From: Winogradskyella ouciana
Lineage (GTDB): Bacteria; Bacteroidota; Bacteroidia; Flavobacteriales; Flavobacteriaceae
Assembly (NCBI RefSeq): GCF_009709615.1
Contig: NZ_WJYA01000005.1
Span: 488,250 to 552,249, forward strand
Length of the DNA stretch: 64,000 nt
Direction: 5' to 3'
Shown here: positions 59,933 through 64,000 of the stretch, one piece after another
Layout: each line of letters opens with the position of its first letter
Position numbering within the stretch: position 1 is the first letter of the stretch
Notes under the pieces: model-generated
The model's input: the letters and a program-made list of their open reading frames with translations, nothing else
Database searches by the model: none
Told to the model about the DNA's origin: nothing
Translations under genes and position numbers: made by a program

Positions 59933-61537
59933 CTAAAACTTAAAACTTAATCCTGTATATACTCCAATAAAGAATGGTCTATAATTACCAGATGTATTAT
60001 TGAATGTATTTATTTGATACTTGAACTGAGGTTCAAGATTAATATTCCACTGTTTAGACAAGCTATAATCTAATCCCAAACCAAAGTTGGCACTAAAACT
60101 TGTACTATTAATATTGTTAGCTTCACCAATTAAGGTGTTAACTCCGTCTAAATCTGCGTAGATTTCATTTTCATTTAAAAAGAACGTACTAAATCCGCCA
60201 ATTACATTAATTCCAAATTTTTTATCTAACACACGATATTCCAATTCTAAAGGCACTTCAATAAAACCAAAACGCTGATCAATGCTACCCACCTTTGTGC
60301 TTAGGTCTAAAGAAGACACCATTGCTTTGGCACTCATTAATGATACACTTTGTGCTTGGTTATTTAAAGTGACATTTGCATATTTTTGAGTCACATTTGC
60401 ACCTGAACCTGAAGTTACAAAAGAGGCAGACACTGCAGGATTAGGGTTTGTAATAGCGAAAACATCTGAAGTTGACTGACTAAGATTAACAACATTTACA
60501 CCAGTACGCACTTTTAACCTTTCGTTTACAGCATAGGCAGTAGTAATTCCGTAGCTCATATTGATATCGCTACTTTTGGAGTTGTCATTAAACTGTCCAT
60601 CGATAGGAGACCCTTCACCTAAAGAACTGTAATAAACAGGCGCAACATTTGGCGTAATGCTCCACCTGTTTTGTTCATCTTCTTTCTCTTTTTCATCAGT
60701 ATCTTTATCCTCTGCATTATTTGCTGCAATAGCATCTAAAATAGATTCTTTTTTTGGGTCTTCTTTAAGAATGTCTTTCTTTTCTATATCTTCAGTAGCA
60801 GATGTAGCGTCCGTGTTTTCTGAATTGGATTTTTCAGAACCCTTTGATGTTGAATTATCCGTAACTGCTGTGTTGTTATCTTCTATTGTTTTCTTAATTG
60901 CCGACTTTATGTCCTTATCGTTAGCAAGTTCTTTTTTATTACTGTTTTCTGAACTCTTCGTATCAACAGAAGCTACCTTTGTATTATCCGCATCAATTAT
61001 TGTAGTTAATTTTTCACGTTCTTGTGAAGGTGAGTTTTCGCCTTTATCTTTATTGTCTGAATAAACCGCAACAGAATTTAACTGGGATTTAGGGTTGGAA
61101 GTAAGATTTTTAGAAGCACTTTTCTTATCGGAACCGTTATCTTCCTTTAGACCATTAATTGATTCGTCGTCTTTCTCAGAACCTACAAACTCAAGCTTTT
61201 CATATGCTTCATCATCCTTAAGCTCATTTTGCTTGTCATTAGACGTTGAGTTGTTATTGTTTTGATTAGAGTTGTTGTTTAAATCTTCTGTATCAACAAC
61301 AGTAGGGTCTACTGAATTGTCTATGTCTGAATTAAATACAGATATACCAATAGTAAGAAGCAAAGCAATTGCAGCGGCTACACCACCTATTTGCCACCAA
61401 AGTGCTACAACTCTGCGTTTTCTCTTCTTATTAGGCAGACTTTCGCTTATGCGATTCCAAACAGCATCGTTAGGTGCTACTTCAAAATCCTTAAACTTTT
61501 CTTGAAAAAGTCTGTCTATGTTCTTTTTATCATTCAT
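59933..61537 (-). CDS. Anti-sigma-like membrane protein with outer-membrane beta-barrel C-terminus
   Basis: The 534-residue protein has an N-terminal cytoplasmic part of about 42 residues (LFQEKFKDFEVAPNDAVWNRISESL), one membrane helix (about 44-67), a 220-residue low-complexity linker rich in Asp, Asn, Ser, Lys and Glu, and a C-terminal beta-barrel domain (about 290-534) that ends in Phe (YTGLSFKF) as outer membrane proteins do. It follows the ECF sigma gene by 2 bp. The N-terminus may bind the sigma factor. That combination suggests a protein reaching through both membranes, which is inference. Confidence 0.8.
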   Translation of the reverse strand: MNDKKNIDRLFQEKFKDFEVAPNDAVWNRISESLPNKKRKRRVVALWWQIGGVAAAIALLLTIGISVFNSDIDNSVDPTVVDTEDLNNNSNQNNNNSTSNDKQNELKDDEAYEKLEFVGSEKDDESINGLKEDNGSDKKSASKNLTSNPKSQLNSVAVYSDNKDKGENSPSQEREKLTTIIDADNTKVASVDTKSSENSNKKELANDKDIKSAIKKTIEDNNTAVTDNSTSKGSEKSNSENTDATSATEDIEKKDILKEDPKKESILDAIAANNAEDKDTDEKEKEDEQNRWSITPNVAPVYYSSLGEGSPIDGQFNDNSKSSDINMSYGITTAYAVNERLKVRTGVNVVNLSQSTSDVFAITNPNPAVSASFVTSGSGANVTQKYANVTLNNQAQSVSLMSAKAMVSSLDLSTKVGSIDQRFGFIEVPLELEYRVLDKKFGINVIGGFSTFFLNENEIYADLDGVNTLIGEANNINSTSFSANFGLGLDYSLSKQWNINLEPQFKYQINTFNNTSGNYRPFFIGVYTGLSFKF

Positions 61538-61539
61538 TG

Positions 61540-62085
61540 TTATGATGATTGCGAATTTCCATTCGACTTATAATTTTCTATTTTTTCTTTTAAAATCAAT
61601 CGTGCTCTTGCAAGATTTGATTTTGAGGTTCCAGTTGAGATATTGATCAATTCGCTAATCTCTACATGAGAGTAACCATCTAATACATACAAATTGAATA
61701 CCAATCTATATCTGTCGGGCAATTCTTGAATGATTTTTAATAAAAAATCAATATTCAACTCTTCATCATCTATATCTACTGTGACGTCTTCAATATTACC
61801 TTCATTTACAATATCGTAAACACCTACATTGTCTCTATAGCTTTGCAATGATGTATTAATTGCAATCCGTTTTAACCAACCTTCAAAAGAACCTTTATTA
61901 TTGTACTGATCTATTTTACTAAATACAGTTATAAATGCATCGTGCAGATTATCTTCTGCTTCCGCATAGTTTTTAGAATACTTAAGACAAAGCGAAAATA
62001 ACTTACTTGCATACTGCTTGTATAATTGGCTTTGAGCTTGAGCATCTTGTTTTATACAATTTTTAATGAGTCTATCTAAACTCAC
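61540..62085 (-). CDS. ECF-type RNA polymerase sigma factor
   Basis: The 181-residue protein has region 2 (AEDNLHDAFITVFSKIDQYNNKGSFEGWLKRIAINT) and region 4 (LPDRYRLVFNLYVLDGYSHVEISELINISTGTSKSNLARA). It starts with GTG at 62085, as no ATG is in frame after the upstream stop. It lies 17 bp after a lipoprotein gene and 2 bp before the barrel protein, so all three form an operon. It probably activates envelope genes; the regulon is unknown. Confidence 0.93.
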   Translation of the reverse strand: MSLDRLIKNCIKQDAQAQSQLYKQYASKLFSLCLKYSKNYAEAEDNLHDAFITVFSKIDQYNNKGSFEGWLKRIAINTSLQSYRDNVGVYDIVNEGNIEDVTVDIDDEELNIDFLLKIIQELPDRYRLVFNLYVLDGYSHVEISELINISTGTSKSNLARARLILKEKIENYKSNGNSQSS

Positions 62086-62102
62086 ATTGTTGTCGGAATT
62101 AA

Positions 62103-62558
62103 TTAATAATTATCTTTCTTACTACTTACTGCATTTCTGCCATCAACCACTGGGATTTCCACCACCTCAAACATTTCTTCACCCTCTTCGTTTTCTCCTT
62201 GAAAAAACTTAAAATAATAAGTTTCATTGCTGGTCACCTCAAAGTTAAAACTTGCAGTAACTTCTTCGGGCCCAGTAACACATGCCGCCCTCTCGCTAAC
62301 AAAAACGGTATTTACTATTGCTATGGTTCTTTCTTGCCCATTAATTTCGTATATAAAGTCACTGAAATCGTAACAAGAAGTAGGCTGATTGTAAGTCATT
62401 GAGATTTCATAAACCTCTCCAAAAATAAATTGTTCTGGAACATCAATACTTTCAACAGGCAATACTTCTAGAAAAAAAGTCTCTGAATCATCACTCTCAA
62501 TACTACATGATGTAATAGTGGTGATAAAAATAGCAACTAATATTACGAACTTCTTCAT
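62103..62558 (-). CDS. Lipoprotein upstream of the sigma factor
   Basis: The 151-residue lipoprotein (lipobox ITSC) has a mature beta-rich part with two further cysteines (TSCYDF and AACVTG) that could form a disulfide in the periplasm. It is the first gene of the sigma-factor operon and may be a sensor or the regulated product. I know no named family. Confidence 0.75.
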   Translation of the reverse strand: MKKFVILVAIFITTITSCSIESDDSETFFLEVLPVESIDVPEQFIFGEVYEISMTYNQPTSCYDFSDFIYEINGQERTIAIVNTVFVSERAACVTGPEEVTASFNFEVTSNETYYFKFFQGENEEGEEMFEVVEIPVVDGRNAVSSKKDNY

Positions 62559-62621
62559 TAGATAACATAATCAATTTCACTCTATAGATGCAGAAAAAGC
62601 AAAAGGGTTGCGTCTAAAAAC

Positions 62622-62651
62622 AAAAAAAATCCTGATTTTAACAGGATTTTT
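62622..62651 (-). terminator. recA terminator
   Basis: AAAAATCCTG (62625-62634) pairs over 10 bp with CAGGATTTTT (62642-62651), 7-nt loop. On the minus strand it starts 8 bp after the recA stop and is followed by a T-run. Confidence 0.85.
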
Positions 62652-62658
62652 GTTTAAC

Positions 62659-63663
62659 TTACTGATTTTCATTTATTAAGGCTCGAACTTTTTCCTCTAA
62701 TTCATCCATTAAATCAGGATTATCCTTAATTAAAGATTTAACCGCATCTCGTCCTTGACCTAGTTTGGTATCCTCATAACTAAACCATGAGCCACTTTTC
62801 TTTACAATGTCACTATCTACAGCTAAGTCTAATACTTCACCAACTTTAGAAATGCCTTCACCATACATTATGTCAAACTCCGCAGTCTTAAATGGTGGTG
62901 CCACTTTATTCTTAACTACCTTTACTCTAGTTTTATTACCCATCACATTGCTGTTGCTGTCTTTAATCTGTGTAGAACGTCTTATATCTAATCTAACTGA
63001 AGCGTAAAATTTTAGAGCATTACCACCAGTTGTAGTTTCTGGATTACCAAACATTACTCCTATTTTTTCACGTAATTGGTTAATAAAAACCATGGTGCAA
63101 TTGGTTTTGCTTATGGAAGCCGTAAGCTTTCTTAATGCCTGAGACATTAAACGCGCATGAAGCCCCATTTTAGAATCTCCCATTTCACCTTCTATCTCAC
63201 TTTTAGGTGTCAACGCTGCTACAGAATCAATAACAATGATATCAATAGCGCCAGAGCGCACCAAATTATCCGCAATTTCTAAAGCCTGTTCACCATTATC
63301 TGGTTGGGAAATAATCAGGTTTTCTAAATCTACACCTAATTTCTCGGCATAAAAACGATCAAAGGCATGTTCTGCATCAATAAATGCGGCTATACCTCCT
63401 GCTTTTTGTGCTTCGGCAATAGCATGTAGTGTCAATGTGGTCTTACCAGAAGATTCCGGACCGTATATTTCTATCACTCTACCTCTTGGGTATCCTCCTA
63501 CACCTAATGCAATATCTAAGCCTAAAGATCCAGATGAAATCGCATCTACATCAACAATCGCTTGATCACTCATTTTCATTACTGTTCCTTTGCCATAAGC
63601 CTTATCTAATTTGTCTAACGTTAATTTTAGGGCTTTTAATTTTGCGTCTTTTTCACTACTCAT
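62659..63663 (-). CDS. recA: Recombinase A
   Basis: RecA drives homologous recombination and SOS induction. The 334-residue protein has Walker A GPESSGKT (residues 68-75), the DSVAALTP Walker B region, [21 protein letters not shown] and a C-terminal acidic tail. The ATG at 63663 is 30 bp downstream of the promoter -7 box; the frame stays open for 55 more codons upstream, but that stretch contains the promoter. With dprA in the same window, both transformation-related recombination proteins are present. Confidence 0.97.
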   Translation of the reverse strand: MSSEKDAKLKALKLTLDKLDKAYGKGTVMKMSDQAIVDVDAISSGSLGLDIALGVGGYPRGRVIEIYGPESSGKTTLTLHAIAEAQKAGGIAAFIDAEHAFDRFYAEKLGVDLENLIISQPDNGEQALEIADNLVRSGAIDIIVIDSVAALTPKSEIEGEMGDSKMGLHARLMSQALRKLTASISKTNCTMVFINQLREKIGVMFGNPETTTGGNALKFYASVRLDIRRSTQIKDSNSNVMGNKTRVKVVKNKVAPPFKTAEFDIMYGEGISKVGEVLDLAVDSDIVKKSGSWFSYEDTKLGQGRDAVKSLIKDNPDLMDELEEKVRALINENQ

Positions 63664-63692
63664 TTCTTCTATTGTCTTAATTAAATTGTTAT

Positions 63693-63722
63693 CAAAAATA
63701 CCACTTATTTTATTTTTTTCAA
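63693..63722 (-). promoter_or_regulatory. recA promoter
   Basis: Read on the minus strand: TTG (63722-63720), exactly 19 bp, TATTTTTG (63700-63693). No SOS-type operator was recognised next to it. Confidence 0.65.
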
Positions 63723-63854
63723 TTTTATGACGCAACCATTTTACACTTTTTGCATCTACTATATGAAAAAGGGAATAATTGCTATGAAAAGTTTTTACAG
63801 CACCTTTTGAAAAAGAAGAGCTAGTCAATTAGATTAGAGTTGAAGATATATGGG

Positions 63855-63870
63855 TTCACCAATAGGTGAA
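63855..63870. promoter_or_regulatory. Perfect hairpin/dyad upstream of the last gene
   Basis: TTCACC-AATA-GGTGAA is a perfect 6-bp inverted repeat, extended by a G-U pair, 54 bp before the ATG at 63924. It could be an operator; the 260-bp gap 63664-63923 otherwise holds only the recA promoter. Confidence 0.35.
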
Positions 63871-63923
63871 TTTATTATCACAGATAGTTTATTGTCTAAG
63901 TTTAAAAACTAAAAAAAACGATT

Positions 63924-64000
63924 ATGAAAAAAAATGTAATTAAATTAATGATGGTCTCGGGACTACTTCTAACATTCTTAGGGTGTTCTGATGACTTTGT
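63924..64000 (+). CDS. Lipoprotein, N-terminal fragment (cut by window edge)
   Basis: ATG 63924 opens MKKNVIKLMMVSGLLLTFLGCSDDF, a typical lipoprotein signal peptide with lipobox FLGC (Cys21) followed by Ser-Asp-Asp, a common outer-membrane export signal in Bacteroidota. The rest lies outside the window, so neither family nor function can be given. Confidence 0.7.
   Translation, partial: MKKNVIKLMMVSGLLLTFLGCSDDF

Noticed and set aside
60657..61064. Plus-strand frame opposite the linker of the barrel protein
   Set aside because: It is the mirror of a Ser/Asp-rich low-complexity linker, which produces open antisense frames.
63664..63828. Extra 55 codons at the recA N-terminus
   Set aside because: The stretch contains a full TTG-N19-TAnnTTTG promoter for recA, and its translation does not resemble RecA; the ATG at 63663 gives the normal protein.

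Overview
The window is AT-rich, densely coded DNA from a bacterium of the phylum Bacteroidota, most likely a marine Flavobacteriaceae. The evidence is family-specific gene content (SprE/PorW-type gliding and type IX secretion lipoprotein, an AtpB with a signal peptide, an F-ATPase operon without atpD/atpC, several Bacteroidota-only families), promoters of the TTG-N19-TAnnTTTG type, a near absence of Shine-Dalgarno sequences, and several genes that can only start at TTG or GTG. No rRNA, tRNA, CRISPR array, transposase or prophage gene was seen. No gene-free stretch exceeds 300 bp.

Bases 1-29.7 kb form a surface polysaccharide locus. It opens with a GH3-type adenylating enzyme (cut by the window edge), a conserved Bacteroidota protein and a Wzz-like membrane protein. 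Then come dTDP-L-rhamnose genes (rfbB-A-C-D), a sulfate activation module (cysQ, a double DUF2061 protein, cysC, cysD, cysN) and an atypical pseudaminic-acid-type cluster (pseB, pseC, aldo/keto reductase, SDR, SpsF-like cytidylyltransferase, fused pseG-pseH, MaoC hydratase, pseI). These are followed by a flippase, a putative sialyltransferase-like nonulosonate transferase, a polymerase, an O-antigen ligase-like protein, a beta-helix lipoprotein, a GT4 transferase and the polyprenyl-phosphate sugar transferase that would start the chain. Two genes on the minus strand (GT4 and CapK-like adenylating enzyme) close the locus. Read together, rhamnose and a modified nonulosonic acid would be built, assembled on undecaprenyl phosphate, flipped, polymerised and ligated; PAPS may serve sulfation.

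Bases 29.8-40.9 kb are mostly housekeeping: purD, upp, small Bacteroidota membrane proteins, a GT9 transferase, a PaaE-like flavin/iron-sulfur reductase, an ABC exporter pair closed by a strong terminator, and sprE/porW. Bases 40.9-47.3 kb hold a bactofilin, AtpI/AtpZ-like proteins and atpB-E-F-H-A-G, with tandem hairpins behind atpE.

Bases 47.4-59.8 kb carry a lipoprotein, a second flippase, dut, a sugar nucleotidyltransferase, a TPR protein, a DUF4292 lipoprotein and an EnvC-like protein with a degenerate LytM domain, then a thioesterase, an HU-like/SPOR protein, dprA, trpS, a small unlisted membrane ORF and an acyltransferase. This part is studded with short palindromic dispersed repeats. 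Bases 59.9-64 kb hold a lipoprotein - ECF sigma factor - membrane-anchored beta-barrel operon, recA with a clear promoter and terminator, and the start of another lipoprotein gene. The most novel-looking material is the nonulosonate cluster with its candidate transferase, and the sigma factor with its apparently envelope-spanning partner.
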